This document shows positions 25,014 to 34,713 of a DNA stretch of 64,000 nt, piece after piece. Both the position numbers and the translations under genes were made by a program. The DNA lies in NCBI GenBank assembly GCA_039029315.1, contig JBCCGK010000022.1, positions 1-64,000 on the forward strand. Direction: 5' to 3'. Within the stretch, counting starts at the first letter, position 1; each line of letters opens with the position of its first letter. The notes beneath the pieces are model-generated. The model did no database searches, was not told where the DNA came from, and worked only from the letters and a program-made list of their open reading frames with translations. Source of the stretch: JBCCCJ01 sp039029315 (lineage in GTDB: Bacteria > Bacteroidota > Bacteroidia > J057).

Positions 25014-27839
25014 TTAGCCCCTTTTTGCAGATGGTCTTTCCCCAAACTCCTTCTGATACAACTTGGCAAAATAGGAAGCATCCTTAAACCCCACTTCAAA
25101 TGCCACTTGATTGACAGATAGTTCCGTCTCATGAAGAAGAGCTTGGGCCTTCTTGAGTCGCGCCTGTCTGATCAGACTGGCAGGCTTATCAATCTCCAAT
25201 TGCTTGAGTCGCCGACCCAGTTGAGAACGGCTGAGACCCATCTCTGCTGCCAGTTGCTCCACACCAAAGCTGGATTGGTTCAATCGTTCTTCTATGATTT
25301 GACTCAATCTGGCCACAAAATCTGATTGCGCCTCATCCAAAGAAGGAATCGACCCAAGCAAATGGCTTTGAACCACATGCGCTTGCAATTCCTGTCGCTG
25401 CTTGAGCAATTGTTCAATCCGAATCAACAATTCTTCTTTGCGAAAGGGCTTGCTGATATAGGCATCTGCGCCAGCCTGAAGGCCATCTTCCCGCTCAAGC
25501 TGAGTGGCTTTTGCAGTCAGGAGAATGACAGGAATATCTTTGGTTGCAGAATGAGATTTCAAACTTTGGCACAGGCTGATCCCATCCAGTTTGGGCAACA
25601 TGATATCACTGACTATGAGGTGAGGACGGCTGGAAATGGCGATCTGTTTGCCTTCCTCCCCATCTTTGGCCATCCAGATCTGATATTGGGATTTCAACAG
25701 ATCTCTGATCAGTTGTATCAAATCAGGATTGTCTTCAATCAGCAAAATGCTGGGGAGCTGTGAAGGCTGATCATTTGCTGAAGGAAAGACATAAGATGAT
25801 ACAGGTTCCAAAGCCGCTGATCCAAGAGAAAATCCTTCACCAAAGACAGGATTTGAGACGATCACCGCTGATCGATGGATGGGAAGGGTCAAATGAAAAC
25901 TGCTTCCCTTTCCCACTTGGCTTTGAACGTTTATGCTGCCCCCCATCAACTCAAGCAACTGTTTCACCAATGCGAGGCCCAATCCGCTGCCTTCGGTATG
26001 AGGATCGGTATCAGATTCAATCCGATAAAATCGGTCAAAAATATGGGGCAAATGTTCCGTAGCAATGCCAGGTCCACTGTCTTGAATGGAGAGGTGAAGA
26101 GAATCTTGATCTTGCGCAATTGTCATCAGAATCTGTCCGCCTTTTGGAGTGAATTTGAGGGCATTCATCAGAAGATTGGTCAGGACAGCCTCTATTTTTT
26201 CGGAGTCAATATCCATCATCAAATGTTTGGCCTCTATCTCCATGCGAAAAGATCGTTCCCGCTGTTTTGCCAAATATTGAAATGGCTCCACCAATTGATT
26301 GAGGTAGTCAATCATATCCGTTTGCACCCAGTTCAAGCGCGGATTGCCACCCTCTAATTTGGCAAGTTCGAGCATTTGATTGATCAAATGGAGGAGTTTT
26401 TGACTATTGCGAAGAATCTGCGCTTGAGCAGGGCCCTTGACTTGTTCTGCCAGTCCGATGATGACTGTCAATGGCGTTCGGAGTTCATGCGTAATATTGG
26501 TGAAAAAACTGCTTTTCACCTGGTCCAGTTCCTGTAAATGGTGAGTTTGCTGTTCCTGAAGCAGAAGTTGCTGCTCCAGTTTTGTGGCTTCTCGTTCAGC
26601 CAATTTTCTTTTCTCCCCCAATCCCAAAGAAAAAAACCAGATCTGACACAAGATTCCCAGATTGCTGGATACATTGCTCAAATCCCACAACCCCATCACA
26701 TAATTGGGCATATAAGAAACCACCATTGTGATGACCACAGAACCTATCAGGATCAGAGTACCGATGACGATATATCTTCCCAAAGCAATGGGCGTTCTGA
26801 GTAGCAGAAACAAAAAATAAAAGGAAACACCAAAAAAGGCATAGCGGAAGCCAGTAAAGAGTTTCCACGACACCCAAATGTCATGGTACCAAATGATTCT
26901 TTCCATTACAAAAAAGATCAGCATGAACTTCAAGACCCAGTTCGCAAACGCATGCAGTCGGGGATGGTTGTCTTTGGCATTCAGAAAACGGTCAACAAAC
27001 AAGACATAACTGGCATATTGAAACAATTTGATGGGAACATAGGCGACATTTGTAAGGAACCACATCGGCAATACATTCAACCAGCTATCCCCTATGTCAA
27101 AATCTCTGGCATAAAAGAGGAATAAGGCCAACAAGAAGCATCCAAAAAACAAAAATGCCTGATCACGTGTTCCCCAGAATTGAAGGAAGGTGAACACACA
27201 CATGAAAAACAGAATGCTGATGTAGCCGCCCTGGAATAGATAATGCCAAAGGAGTGGCTTGGTTTTGTTCTGAAGGAAAACTTCCTGACTCATCAAGCGC
27301 GGCTGTAGATCCTGTGTCCAACCGGGAACCGTTCTGAAACGAAGGAGAAATCGGCTGCTTTGCTTTGGAGGAAGAGGCAAGACAATTGCTGACTGGGCTG
27401 GGAAGGGCAAGGCATCGAGATGTCGATCATCTGCAAGATGTCTACCATAGGCGCGCAGTAGGTTCCAGCCCTTCCGATCCTCATACAGATGAATGCTATC
27501 ATATCTGGCGAATGCAAAAATAGGTCTCAAGGTATCCTCAGTGGCATTGTGAATATGAAAAGCAAACCAATACGCATATTTGCCTCTGGAGAAGCGGGAG
27601 GCGAGTGTCCAACTAGAAAAAGACTGAAAATCTTTGGCTTGAAAGGCATGGCCTGCTTCGGTCACGTCTGCAACATGAGACGAATCTATCCAAAAATAGA
27701 TAGATTCGCTGATGTCTATGGTTCGTTTGACTGCCTTATCAAGTTTGATAGAATCTGGCCTTTCCGCATACAGGGAATTTCCTACAACTGCGCATGCAAT
27801 CAGCCCATAGATAGAAAAGCGGATAAGTTGTTGAAGCAT
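25014..27839 (-). CDS. Hybrid histidine kinase with 7TMR-DISM sensor and AraC output
   Basis: 941 residues. A signal segment is followed by an extracellular 7TMR-DISM-type sensor (about residues 40-185), then seven membrane spans (about 200-400). HisKA carries FFTNITHELRTPLTVIIGLA near residue 450; the ATPase domain has IQDSGPGIATEHLPHIFDRF and GSGLGLALVKQ. A receiver follows (ILLIEDNPDLIQL, phospho-Asp in VSDIMLPKLDG, LLTAK, KPF). An AraC DNA-binding domain ends the protein (VEQLAAEMGLSRSQLGRRLK and VAFEVGFKDASYFAKLYQKE). It joins sensing and gene control in one protein. Its target genes are unclear, but the YceI gene lies just upstream in the same direction. Confidence 0.95.
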   Translation of the reverse strand: MLQQLIRFSIYGLIACAVVGNSLYAERPDSIKLDKAVKRTIDISESIYFWIDSSHVADVTEAGHAFQAKDFQSFSSWTLASRFSRGKYAYWFAFHIHNATEDTLRPIFAFARYDSIHLYEDRKGWNLLRAYGRHLADDRHLDALPFPAQSAIVLPLPPKQSSRFLLRFRTVPGWTQDLQPRLMSQEVFLQNKTKPLLWHYLFQGGYISILFFMCVFTFLQFWGTRDQAFLFFGCFLLALFLFYARDFDIGDSWLNVLPMWFLTNVAYVPIKLFQYASYVLFVDRFLNAKDNHPRLHAFANWVLKFMLIFFVMERIIWYHDIWVSWKLFTGFRYAFFGVSFYFLFLLLRTPIALGRYIVIGTLILIGSVVITMVVSYMPNYVMGLWDLSNVSSNLGILCQIWFFSLGLGEKRKLAEREATKLEQQLLLQEQQTHHLQELDQVKSSFFTNITHELRTPLTVIIGLAEQVKGPAQAQILRNSQKLLHLINQMLELAKLEGGNPRLNWVQTDMIDYLNQLVEPFQYLAKQRERSFRMEIEAKHLMMDIDSEKIEAVLTNLLMNALKFTPKGGQILMTIAQDQDSLHLSIQDSGPGIATEHLPHIFDRFYRIESDTDPHTEGSGLGLALVKQLLELMGGSINVQSQVGKGSSFHLTLPIHRSAVIVSNPVFGEGFSLGSAALEPVSSYVFPSANDQPSQLPSILLIEDNPDLIQLIRDLLKSQYQIWMAKDGEEGKQIAISSRPHLIVSDIMLPKLDGISLCQSLKSHSATKDIPVILLTAKATQLEREDGLQAGADAYISKPFRKEELLIRIEQLLKQRQELQAHVVQSHLLGSIPSLDEAQSDFVARLSQIIEERLNQSSFGVEQLAAEMGLSRSQLGRRLKQLEIDKPASLIRQARLKKAQALLHETELSVNQVAFEVGFKDASYFAKLYQKEFGERPSAKRG

Positions 27840-27876
27840 GAGTAAAGCGACCAGAAGGAATCAAGATGGAATATAC

Positions 27877-28827
27877 CTATTTCCTCCCTTCTTTCAACAA
27901 CTCTCTTGCCAGGGTATTTTCTCCATATAATTCCAGCGCTTTCTCCGCCGATGTCAGCATCGCCTGCTTTTGGCCTACTTCCCTGTATCCAAGGGCCAGA
28001 TTAGCATGTACCCAGGCTTCGTCAGGGAAATATTTCGTATTGGTAATCAATACATCCAAATACTCTTGTCCATATTGCCGGAGTCTTTTGGCAATCTGAT
28101 CCACATATCGGGCACGCAACATACGTTTCTCATCAGGAGGATTGTTTTTCCACGCATCAAGTGCTACGAGGCCAGCTTTCATGCCCTTTTCCTGAAATGT
28201 AGTCCAGACAGAGGTCATTGGTTCATGCCGAAAGACACTCATGAGATCCATATTCTGGCGGGTGACAGAAATGCTGAACTCTACTCTGGCCTGATCAGCG
28301 ATTCCGTTTCCCCAAAAACCTTCAGTTGGTCCAAGGTCATAAGCGCTTCGTGAAAATTCGAAAGAGCCTGAAAAAGTAAGCCTGCGGTTTTTCCAGGGAT
28401 CATCTACGGGACCCAATGCTTTGTTGTACTGAATCGTGATGGGGTATTCTTTCCCTTTGAGGTAGAGCATGCCAGGTAAAGATTGATCGATGTCAGCAGG
28501 GCCTGAACTCTGAAAACGGATGATGGGAAAAGAATCCACATGTAGAAATTCCGGATTGGCGAGATGCTTGTCCCGCCATTCACTATCAGAATCCAGACTA
28601 GCAGGATCGATGGCGAGTGATATCGAGACTGCTTCTGGATGTGCTGGGTCAAAGAAGACATCACCCCAGAATTCATCGAACCTGCCTTCAACTTCCATCA
28701 TGTCTGCGAGTAAGCCGATGAATTTGATGTGAGAATGAGCGCCGTCGATGCCGTAGTGGAGCGACTGTGCCATGAGCATCTGTGCCCAGGTCAGAAAAAG
28801 GGCGATGAGAATCAAAGATTGTTTCAT
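27877..28827 (-). CDS. YceI-like exported protein with a C-terminal helical domain
   Basis: 316 residues from the ATG at 28827 (MKQSLILIALFLTWAQMLMA signal). The YceI lipocalin-like domain covers about residues 22-195: YGIDGAHSHIKFIGLLADMM, then VEGRFDEFWGDVFFD, then LYLKGKEYPITIQY and FEFSRSAYDLGP. YceI domains bind isoprenoid or similar lipids in the periplasm. The last 120 residues are helical and TPR-like (WVHANLALGYREVGQKQAM), an addition not typical of YceI. The gene lies 37 bases before the hybrid kinase gene in the same direction, so they may be cotranscribed. Confidence 0.85.
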   Translation of the reverse strand: MKQSLILIALFLTWAQMLMAQSLHYGIDGAHSHIKFIGLLADMMEVEGRFDEFWGDVFFDPAHPEAVSISLAIDPASLDSDSEWRDKHLANPEFLHVDSFPIIRFQSSGPADIDQSLPGMLYLKGKEYPITIQYNKALGPVDDPWKNRRLTFSGSFEFSRSAYDLGPTEGFWGNGIADQARVEFSISVTRQNMDLMSVFRHEPMTSVWTTFQEKGMKAGLVALDAWKNNPPDEKRMLRARYVDQIAKRLRQYGQEYLDVLITNTKYFPDEAWVHANLALGYREVGQKQAMLTSAEKALELYGENTLARELLKEGRK

Positions 28828-28893
28828 TGTTTTTTGGGCAAAATCGGGGATGATGATGCGCAAATCGACTAATCCGATGGGATTTGACCTTTT

Positions 28894-29991
28894 TTACAGA
28901 TTTTTTTTGAATTGGGAAGGGGTGAGACCCGTGATGCGTTTGAAATGATGGTTGAAGGAGGCTTTGGTTTGGAAGCCAGCCTGAAAAGCGATGGTCAGTA
29001 AGGTAGAATGATCTTGATCTTCCCGAATCAGGTGCTGTGCTTCTTCCACCCGAAGCTGATTGATGTATTGGGAGAAACTCATTCCTTTTTCCTGATTCAA
29101 TGCCTGACTGATATGATGACGGGAGAGGCCAGTTTCCTTCGCAATGGATTCCAATGATAGATCAGCCTGCACAAACCATCTCTGTTGATGCACAACTTGA
29201 TCCACTTGCTCAAGAATGGCATGCAAGTCTTTGTTGGAAAGGACAGACTTTTGATATTTTTTGTCGGAAAGCTTCTTCAGGTCTGATCGCCACCATTCAG
29301 GTCTGGAAAGCAAAAGATAGGACAGATAATAGACAAATACAGCCATAGGGAGGATGAGAAAATAGTCCCAATCCCGTTTGTAAAAGGTTTGGGTGACCAA
29401 TACTCCGTAGAAAATAACTGAGCAAAGGTAGATGAGTGAAAAAATGCCCAAAGATTGCTGACTGATTGGAAGGGGAATCTGTTGGGGCTGGTTCTGGACA
29501 AAGCGATAACTCATCAGCAGATAGATTCCTACATGAAGGAATTGGAAAAGGAAAATCCCTCCATAGAAGGAATTGATTGGTGTCAACCCCAAATCTGAAT
29601 AGACAAAGACTGTGAGCATGCTGTAATCAAATCCTCGTTTGGGGATGGGCTGATGAAGGAAGAGGGGCAGGATCAGCGTCAACACAATAAATGGCAGCAA
29701 ATGCAGAAGCAGCTTTCGTGCATCTTGTTGGCTGTACAGACTTTGAATAAAAGCGAAGAATAGTGGCCCAATCATCAGCCAGCCACCATGTCTGGTTAGT
29801 AGAATTTGTTTGTAGGGGAAGCTTATGGCATTGCGAACGAGGATGAATTCCCATTGGAAGTAGAGCAGGCCGAGCAGAAGAAAAATCAGGGCATAGAGAG
29901 GAAAGCTGGTTTTTTTCCTGCTGATCAGAAGTCCAATCAACAGGATGGCTTGGATGATGCCTGCCGAAACGATGAAATTGGCAAAGTCCAT
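28894..29991 (-). CDS. Membrane-bound AraC family regulator
   Basis: 365 residues. The first 230 contain about seven hydrophobic segments (IVSAGIIQAILLIGLLI, ALIFLLLGLLYFQWEFILV, LLHLLPFIVLTLILPLFL and others). The C-terminal 100 residues are an AraC domain: LSLESIAKETGLSRHHISQA, MSFSQYINQLRVEEAQHLI and IAFQAGFQTKASFNHHFKR. This 7TM-AraC layout is common in Bacteroidota and suggests direct control by a membrane signal. It starts after a hairpin that follows the lipoprotein gene. Targets are not evident. Confidence 0.93.
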   Translation of the reverse strand: MDFANFIVSAGIIQAILLIGLLISRKKTSFPLYALIFLLLGLLYFQWEFILVRNAISFPYKQILLTRHGGWLMIGPLFFAFIQSLYSQQDARKLLLHLLPFIVLTLILPLFLHQPIPKRGFDYSMLTVFVYSDLGLTPINSFYGGIFLFQFLHVGIYLLMSYRFVQNQPQQIPLPISQQSLGIFSLIYLCSVIFYGVLVTQTFYKRDWDYFLILPMAVFVYYLSYLLLSRPEWWRSDLKKLSDKKYQKSVLSNKDLHAILEQVDQVVHQQRWFVQADLSLESIAKETGLSRHHISQALNQEKGMSFSQYINQLRVEEAQHLIREDQDHSTLLTIAFQAGFQTKASFNHHFKRITGLTPSQFKKNL

Positions 29992-30042
29992 AAGGCAAGA
30001 TACTGAGATTCAGAAGTGGAGCCTTGCTAATTTCAAATCGTA

Positions 30043-30062
30043 GGGTTCCCGGCCGAGAACCC
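30043..30062. terminator. Hairpin after the lipoprotein gene
   Basis: Stem GGGTTC/GAACCC with an 8-base G+C-rich loop, one base past the stop codon of the gene at 30064-30642. There is no clear T-run on the minus strand, so termination is only likely. Confidence 0.5.
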
Positions 30063-30063
30063 C

Positions 30064-30642
30064 TCAATCCAGGGATAAACAACAAGAAGGTTCTTCACTG
30101 ATAATCAACTCTTCTGAGGTAGGCTGATAATAGGTATGTGCAGTGATAATTCCTGCCTGAAGATCTTGCCTTTCTTTTCCAGACAAATAGTGATGGTGGA
30201 TATCAATTCCAACTTTTTCGATCAATAGAGATTTTTCCTCTAAAGAGATAGATGCCTCATTATAAATGATGGGTTGGAAATAATTGACCAACTCGCACAA
30301 ATCCGGAACGATTTGATTTAAGCCGATTACGATCCTAAGCTTCCCTTGCCTGAGTTCCCATTCTCCGCAGTCAATCCAGGTGTTCGAATTGGATGGACTC
30401 GCACTTTTCTTGAACAGTTTTTTGTCTTCAGCAAACAGCAAAATCTCTTTTTGTTCAAACTCCATTGGCTGAATCACGCGGATGAGGACCTGATTGCTAT
30501 CAAATAATTCGATTCTGTTCTTTTGCCATTGGGTTCCGCTAAGATCTCTCGTTTTGAGGGTTGGAACCCCATCAGAAGGTGTGCAGGCAGCCCATACAAT
30601 CAAAACAAGAAAAAGGAGGGAGGGAAGTTGATATGGTTTCAT
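30064..30642 (-). CDS. Putative lipoprotein of unknown function
   Basis: 192 residues. The N-terminus MKPYQLPSLLFLVLIVWAAC ends in a lipobox-like VWAAC, then TPSDG, so lipidation at Cys20 is expected. The rest is mixed alpha/beta with no motif I recognise (SGTQWQKNRIELFDSNQVLI and KQEILLFAEDKKLFKKS suggest beta strands). It is followed by a hairpin and then the AraC gene in the same direction. It could be a small envelope protein; no function can be given. Confidence 0.8.
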   Translation of the reverse strand: MKPYQLPSLLFLVLIVWAACTPSDGVPTLKTRDLSGTQWQKNRIELFDSNQVLIRVIQPMEFEQKEILLFAEDKKLFKKSASPSNSNTWIDCGEWELRQGKLRIVIGLNQIVPDLCELVNYFQPIIYNEASISLEEKSLLIEKVGIDIHHHYLSGKERQDLQAGIITAHTYYQPTSEELIISEEPSCCLSLD

Positions 30643-30699
30643 GGTGAAATATTTACCTGTAAATGTCTTGAATTTTTAGCTAACTCTCAAAAACGATCT

Positions 30700-30728
30700 C
30701 TCCTGTAATCATGGGATGACTACAGGAG
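30700..30728. other. Hairpin in the gap before the ABC operon end
   Basis: CTCCTGTA and TACAGGAG form a perfect 8-base stem around a 13-base loop. It lies between the lipoprotein gene start and the end of the LolA-like gene, 57 bases upstream of the lipoprotein ATG. It could be an operator or part of a terminator. Confidence 0.4.
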
Positions 30729-30783
30729 ACTCAATATGCCCTTCGGAAAGGGAGGCTCCTTCATCTTTGATTGGATGGATTTA

Positions 30784-30805
30784 GGGGTTGCCGGCAGGCA
30801 ACCCC
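30784..30805. terminator. Strong hairpin downstream of the ABC/LolA operon
   Basis: GGGGTTGCC and GGCAACCCC form a perfect 9-base stem with a 4-base loop, 25 bases past the stop of the LolA-like gene at 30830. It is the expected place for the operon's terminator, although no T-run follows on the minus strand. Confidence 0.6.
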
Positions 30806-30829
30806 CACGGAAATTCAATGGATGGGTTC

Positions 30830-31558
30830 TTATTTCAGCGAAGCCTTTGTGAACAACTGCGGTGCAATATTTTGGTTAAAACTGATGTTGGTCATGATAA
30901 ATTCAGTTCCCTTTCCATCTTTGAGCATGTCCTTGTAGACGATTTTTTTCGGAAACCAGCGACCTTGGATTTGTTCGACTTCACTCAAGTCTGTTCGTTT
31001 GAGTAGCTGACCGGACTTGGCAAACAGCTCCTCTCGCAAGGGTACAAATCGCTCCTTGTCGATCCAGGTTTTGCGGCTTTGATAAGCCACATCTTCCACC
31101 TTGGCTGTCAATTCCAGGACATAACACAGGCGACCATCCATTTCTTCTTCACCTGTAATTTCAGCATGGTAGACATCTGTCAATTTACGGTCCTCCATCA
31201 TGTCCTCATAGCTCAAATCTGATCCCATCACGGATTGCCGCATCATATGGCCAGAGATCTTGATGGTTCTGTCAGAGGAAGGGGAGAAAATCCAGAGTTC
31301 TTTGGCCAGTTTGAGCATTTTGGTGCCTTGCTCTCTGGCTGGCGACAAATATTCTGTGAGAGATCGCTCGCTTCCTTCTGACCAGGATTTGGAGGTGATG
31401 GTGCGGCTTCTTCGACGACCGTGCACGATCATGGTCGATTCAAAAATTCGATTGTCAGAACTCATGTTGGCATCCACCTTTTGGAGGATTTCATAAGCAT
31501 CTGGTGGGCTGAGCTGTACAGAAAAAAGAGCCAGTACAGCGATGATGATTGTTTTCAT
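30830..31558 (-). CDS. LolA-like outer membrane lipoprotein-sorting protein
   Basis: 242 residues with a signal peptide (MKTIIIAVLALFSVQLS). The fold is that of the LolA-like family found with ABC permeases (PF17131 type): an N-terminal helix AYEILQKVDANMSSDNRIFE, then beta strands with SRTITSKSWSEGSERSL, SPAREQGTKMLKLAKELWIF, MMRQSVMGSDLSYEDMM and GRWFPKKIVYKDML. Such proteins bind lipids or acylated substrates in the periplasm. It overlaps the permease gene upstream by four bases, so it is the last gene of the ABC operon and probably carries the exported substrate to the outer membrane. Confidence 0.9.
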   Translation of the reverse strand: MKTIIIAVLALFSVQLSPPDAYEILQKVDANMSSDNRIFESTMIVHGRRRSRTITSKSWSEGSERSLTEYLSPAREQGTKMLKLAKELWIFSPSSDRTIKISGHMMRQSVMGSDLSYEDMMEDRKLTDVYHAEITGEEEMDGRLCYVLELTAKVEDVAYQSRKTWIDKERFVPLREELFAKSGQLLKRTDLSEVEQIQGRWFPKKIVYKDMLKDGKGTEFIMTNISFNQNIAPQLFTKASLK

Positions 31559-32829
31559 ACTTCTAATTCTTTGAACAATTGAGCGGTTTTTCGTTTGTAA
31601 ATGCCAATCCCGGAGAGTGCATTGCCAAAGACCATGCTGAATACGCCAGGAATAAAGCCGATGAAAAAAGCAGTGGCAGTAATTTTGGCTTTGTACACAG
31701 CAGGGAGCATCATACCGACATTTTGTGTCATACTGCTAAAGTCCAAGCCAAATTCCTGCAAGGGCCAAGCCACGGCCAGACCTAATATTGTCCCGATGAT
31801 CGAGCCCAGTGCCCCGATCAACAAAGCCTCATAGATCAGAGTTTTGTAGATATGCCTTTTTTCCTCTCCCATCGCTAACCTGATTCCGAACTCCCGATAG
31901 CGGCGCAATCCCCCTAGCAGGCCTGTGTTCCACAAGACAATAGACATCGCAAATACAAAGATGAAGGCCATCAGACCAGTCATGGCTTTGGTATAGTCAA
32001 TCATGGCGCCCATATCATTCATATCCCTCATCGCAAACATGATAGGGGCAAACTCATCGTCTGACCCACTCCTCTTTGCATTGAATTCATTGGCAATCTC
32101 CACAGCACGATTGTCATCGTAGGTGCCATTGGAGGCATATCCAAGTAGTTCGCCAATGGCATCTTCCATATCCAGCATTTGTCGTGCGTCTGAGATGTCG
32201 AGAATGACAGATCCACGATCCAGAGCAGCAGTCCCAAATCGTAGAGTTCCTGACATACGGAAGTTTTTGAAAGTCATGCTACCATCCATCGTCGATCCAA
32301 AGAAGGTCATCTTATCTCCGATTGAGAGCCCCAACTTCTTGGCAAAATCATCACTCAGCAGAATATCCCCTGGCTGAGAAGGAATGTCTCCTGTCACCAT
32401 AGACTTGCGGATATTCAAGCGATCTACTTCTTTGGAATTCGGACTAAACAGATCTACTGCTTGTGCTGAGGCCGGTCCCTGTTCGCGAGTTTCTCCTTGT
32501 TCGTCAGGAACATCGACCAATCCTCCAAAGCGAATCCTCTCCGCCCATTCCATTTTGGGATAAGTCTGTTCCAATTCAGTGATCAGCTCATCTACTTCCA
32601 GAATGGCCAAATCATTGGGCAACAAATCTGCATTGTCGGCATAGGCGCGTGTCATGACCTTGACATGGCCTGTCTGAAACTTGGCCGTCATGTCTAGCAT
32701 ATCTCCAATTACCCCTGACATAAAGGTGGTCATGACAACTGTCAGGAATACCCCAATACTGATGATAATGATAGGGAGACGTGATCTTCTGGCATCTCTG
32801 AGGATACCCTTTAAGAGAAATTGTATCAT
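31555..32829 (-). CDS. ABC transporter permease, FtsX/LolE type (second subunit)
   Basis: 424 residues. It has the MacB/LolCE layout: one span near the N-terminus (RLPIIIISIGVFLTVVMTTF), a large periplasmic domain of about 230 residues, then three spans near the C-terminus (AFIFVFAMSIVLWNTGLLG, ALLIGALGSIIGTILGLAVA and ATAFFIGFIPGVFSMVFGNA). The coupling region before the spans is REFGIRLAMGEEKRHIYKTL, typical of the family. It is 4 bases from its partner permease gene and overlaps the LolA-like gene by 4. It probably forms a heterodimer that extrudes lipoproteins or lipids by mechanotransmission. Confidence 0.93.
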   Translation of the reverse strand: MIQFLLKGILRDARRSRLPIIIISIGVFLTVVMTTFMSGVIGDMLDMTAKFQTGHVKVMTRAYADNADLLPNDLAILEVDELITELEQTYPKMEWAERIRFGGLVDVPDEQGETREQGPASAQAVDLFSPNSKEVDRLNIRKSMVTGDIPSQPGDILLSDDFAKKLGLSIGDKMTFFGSTMDGSMTFKNFRMSGTLRFGTAALDRGSVILDISDARQMLDMEDAIGELLGYASNGTYDDNRAVEIANEFNAKRSGSDDEFAPIMFAMRDMNDMGAMIDYTKAMTGLMAFIFVFAMSIVLWNTGLLGGLRRYREFGIRLAMGEEKRHIYKTLIYEALLIGALGSIIGTILGLAVAWPLQEFGLDFSSMTQNVGMMLPAVYKAKITATAFFIGFIPGVFSMVFGNALSGIGIYKRKTAQLFKELEV

Positions 32830-32833
32830 AACA

Positions 32834-33991
32834 TCAAGAGATTTTTCCTTTCAGTGCTTCTACTGGATTCATATGTGCAATTTTTCTGGAAGGCATATAG
32901 CTCACGACGGTGGAAGCAATGACGACCAATAGGGTAGTGCCGACCACCAATCCCAGCCCATAGGTTGGGAAGATTTTTTCTGCGATAGCTATGCCAATAT
33001 CCTGATTGGCGGACGGCATCGGGATGCCAACTTTTGTCAACCAAACAAACAAAGGAATCCCATAAATGGCCCCAACAATGGCTGCGAGCAAACTATTTGC
33101 CCCTCCTTCTATGGTAAAGAGACTCACAACCTGAGAGCGAGTCATACCAAGCGCGATCAGGGTGCCAATCTCTTTTTGTCTTCGAAAGACCGAGAGGACT
33201 TGTGTATCGAATATGGCCAACAGCGCAATCCCTAACAGCAGCACATACATGATTGATCCACTTCCTTTCTTGGATTGGATGATGGCATCCAATTCTGCCA
33301 ACAGGAATGCATGATCTTTATGCGCCCAGCCTTCTGTTTCCTGATGCTGATACCCTTCTCCGGTCACCAATAAAGTCGCTTCATTCGGCATTCCTGTCAT
33401 CTCCTGCAATTGTGCCAAATCCAGCCATACTTGTCCTTTGTCTATTGTTGGGACATCTGCTTCAAAAATCGCAGCGACCCGAACCTGAAGAGCGTCAAAT
33501 GTGCCATTGGTATCCCGCCAGCGGACCAGTACCTGATCTCCAACCTGTAGCTTGGTGCTTTTGGCCATTCTTTTCCCAATCAGAATCGGAATATCTCCAT
33601 TCTCCGACACCAGCTTGTCAGTTGGCAAAGCGAGGATCTTCTGATTGGCAGGGATGCCTTTCATATTGATCGGTAGCATTCGGCCAGAAGGATAAATTGT
33701 CGCCTGAGTAATGAGTTCCGGGACAAGTTGTTCTGGATGAACATCTGTTGGAATATTGCCATGGGCATCCTGAAGGGTAAAGGGATCATAGGGATCGTAG
33801 GCTTGATGCCACAGTTGACCCTGCCCGATTTCCCAGGCGATGGTGTCATTGCGTGCCTGTTCGTTCCAGCCGTCTATCATGCCATTGTAGAAGATGATGA
33901 TCACAAAGGCAAAGGACAGCACTGCCACGATGAGCCAGGTCCGAAGACCCGCTCCCAGCAGATTTTTCATAGCAAGTTTAAAGATCATCAT
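32834..33991 (-). CDS. ABC transporter permease, FtsX/LolC type (first subunit)
   Basis: 385 residues with the same topology as its neighbour: first span near residue 15 (WLIVAVLSFAFVIIIFYNGM), periplasmic domain, then RRQKEIGTLIALGMTRSQVV and three spans (SLLAAIVGAIYGIPLFVWL, LGLVVGTTLLVVIASTVVS among them). It ends with PSRKIAHMNPVEALKGKIS, the usual FtsX-family tail. It overlaps the ATPase gene by four bases. Together with the ATPase, second permease and LolA-like protein it forms a LolCDE/MacB-like exporter, with the two permeases diverged from each other. Confidence 0.93.
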   Translation of the reverse strand: MMIFKLAMKNLLGAGLRTWLIVAVLSFAFVIIIFYNGMIDGWNEQARNDTIAWEIGQGQLWHQAYDPYDPFTLQDAHGNIPTDVHPEQLVPELITQATIYPSGRMLPINMKGIPANQKILALPTDKLVSENGDIPILIGKRMAKSTKLQVGDQVLVRWRDTNGTFDALQVRVAAIFEADVPTIDKGQVWLDLAQLQEMTGMPNEATLLVTGEGYQHQETEGWAHKDHAFLLAELDAIIQSKKGSGSIMYVLLLGIALLAIFDTQVLSVFRRQKEIGTLIALGMTRSQVVSLFTIEGGANSLLAAIVGAIYGIPLFVWLTKVGIPMPSANQDIGIAIAEKIFPTYGLGLVVGTTLLVVIASTVVSYMPSRKIAHMNPVEALKGKIS

Positions 33992-34701
33992 GACTGTTCG
34001 GTTTTGGCGTGATCAAATTGTTCGTCTTTCTCCACTTTACCATCTGCGAGTGAAATGATTCTATCGAGATACTTCATCACTTTTTCATCATGGGTGGAGA
34101 AAATGAAGGTGGTATCCAAATCTTGATTCAACTTCTTCATCATATCGAGGATATGATAGGAGTTGGCCGCATCAAGATTGGCAGTGGGCTCATCTGCAAG
34201 CAGAATGGCTGGTTTCTTGACCAATGCACGCGCAATGGCGACTCTTTGGCTTTCACCACCAGACAGCATATTGGGCTTTGATTTGATCTTGTCAGTCAGC
34301 CCTACCCATTCAAGGGCTTGATTGACAGCTTTTTTTCTGTCCTCTGCACTGATTTTCTGAAGGAGTAGGGAAAATTCCACATTCTCAAAGACAGTATAGA
34401 CAGGAAGCAGATTATAGGACTGAAAAATAAATCCAATGCTCCTGTTTCGCAGCAAAGCGGACTCCTTATGACTCAATGAGGAAATGTCCTTTCCAAGCAC
34501 TGTCGCCTTCCCCTCAGTCGGGGTATCCAGTGAACCAATGATATTGAGGAGTGTCGTTTTGCCAGAACCACTTGGCCCGACAAGTCCAGAGAATTCTCCT
34601 GATTGAAACGCCAGATTGATATCTGAGAGTGCTGTGAATTCTCCATCACCAACCGGAAAGCGTTTGGTGAGATGTTCGAGGGAAATGATGGTTTTATTCA
34701 T
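33988..34701 (-). CDS. ABC transporter ATPase, LolD/MacB type
   Basis: 237 residues. Walker A is GPSGSGKTTLLNIIGSL near residue 42; the signature LSGGESQRVAIARALVKK and Walker B ILLADEPTANLD lie near 145-170; the switch His is in FIFSTHDEKVM. The ATPase drives the two FtsX-type permeases encoded just downstream with 4-base overlaps. It is the first intact gene after the interrupted stretch 34702-35253; the outer-membrane protein and TetR genes lie upstream of that in the same direction. Confidence 0.95.
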   Translation of the reverse strand: MNKTIISLEHLTKRFPVGDGEFTALSDINLAFQSGEFSGLVGPSGSGKTTLLNIIGSLDTPTEGKATVLGKDISSLSHKESALLRNRSIGFIFQSYNLLPVYTVFENVEFSLLLQKISAEDRKKAVNQALEWVGLTDKIKSKPNMLSGGESQRVAIARALVKKPAILLADEPTANLDAANSYHILDMMKKLNQDLDTTFIFSTHDEKVMKYLDRIISLADGKVEKDEQFDHAKTEQS

Positions 34702-34713
34702 GAGAGGTTTTAT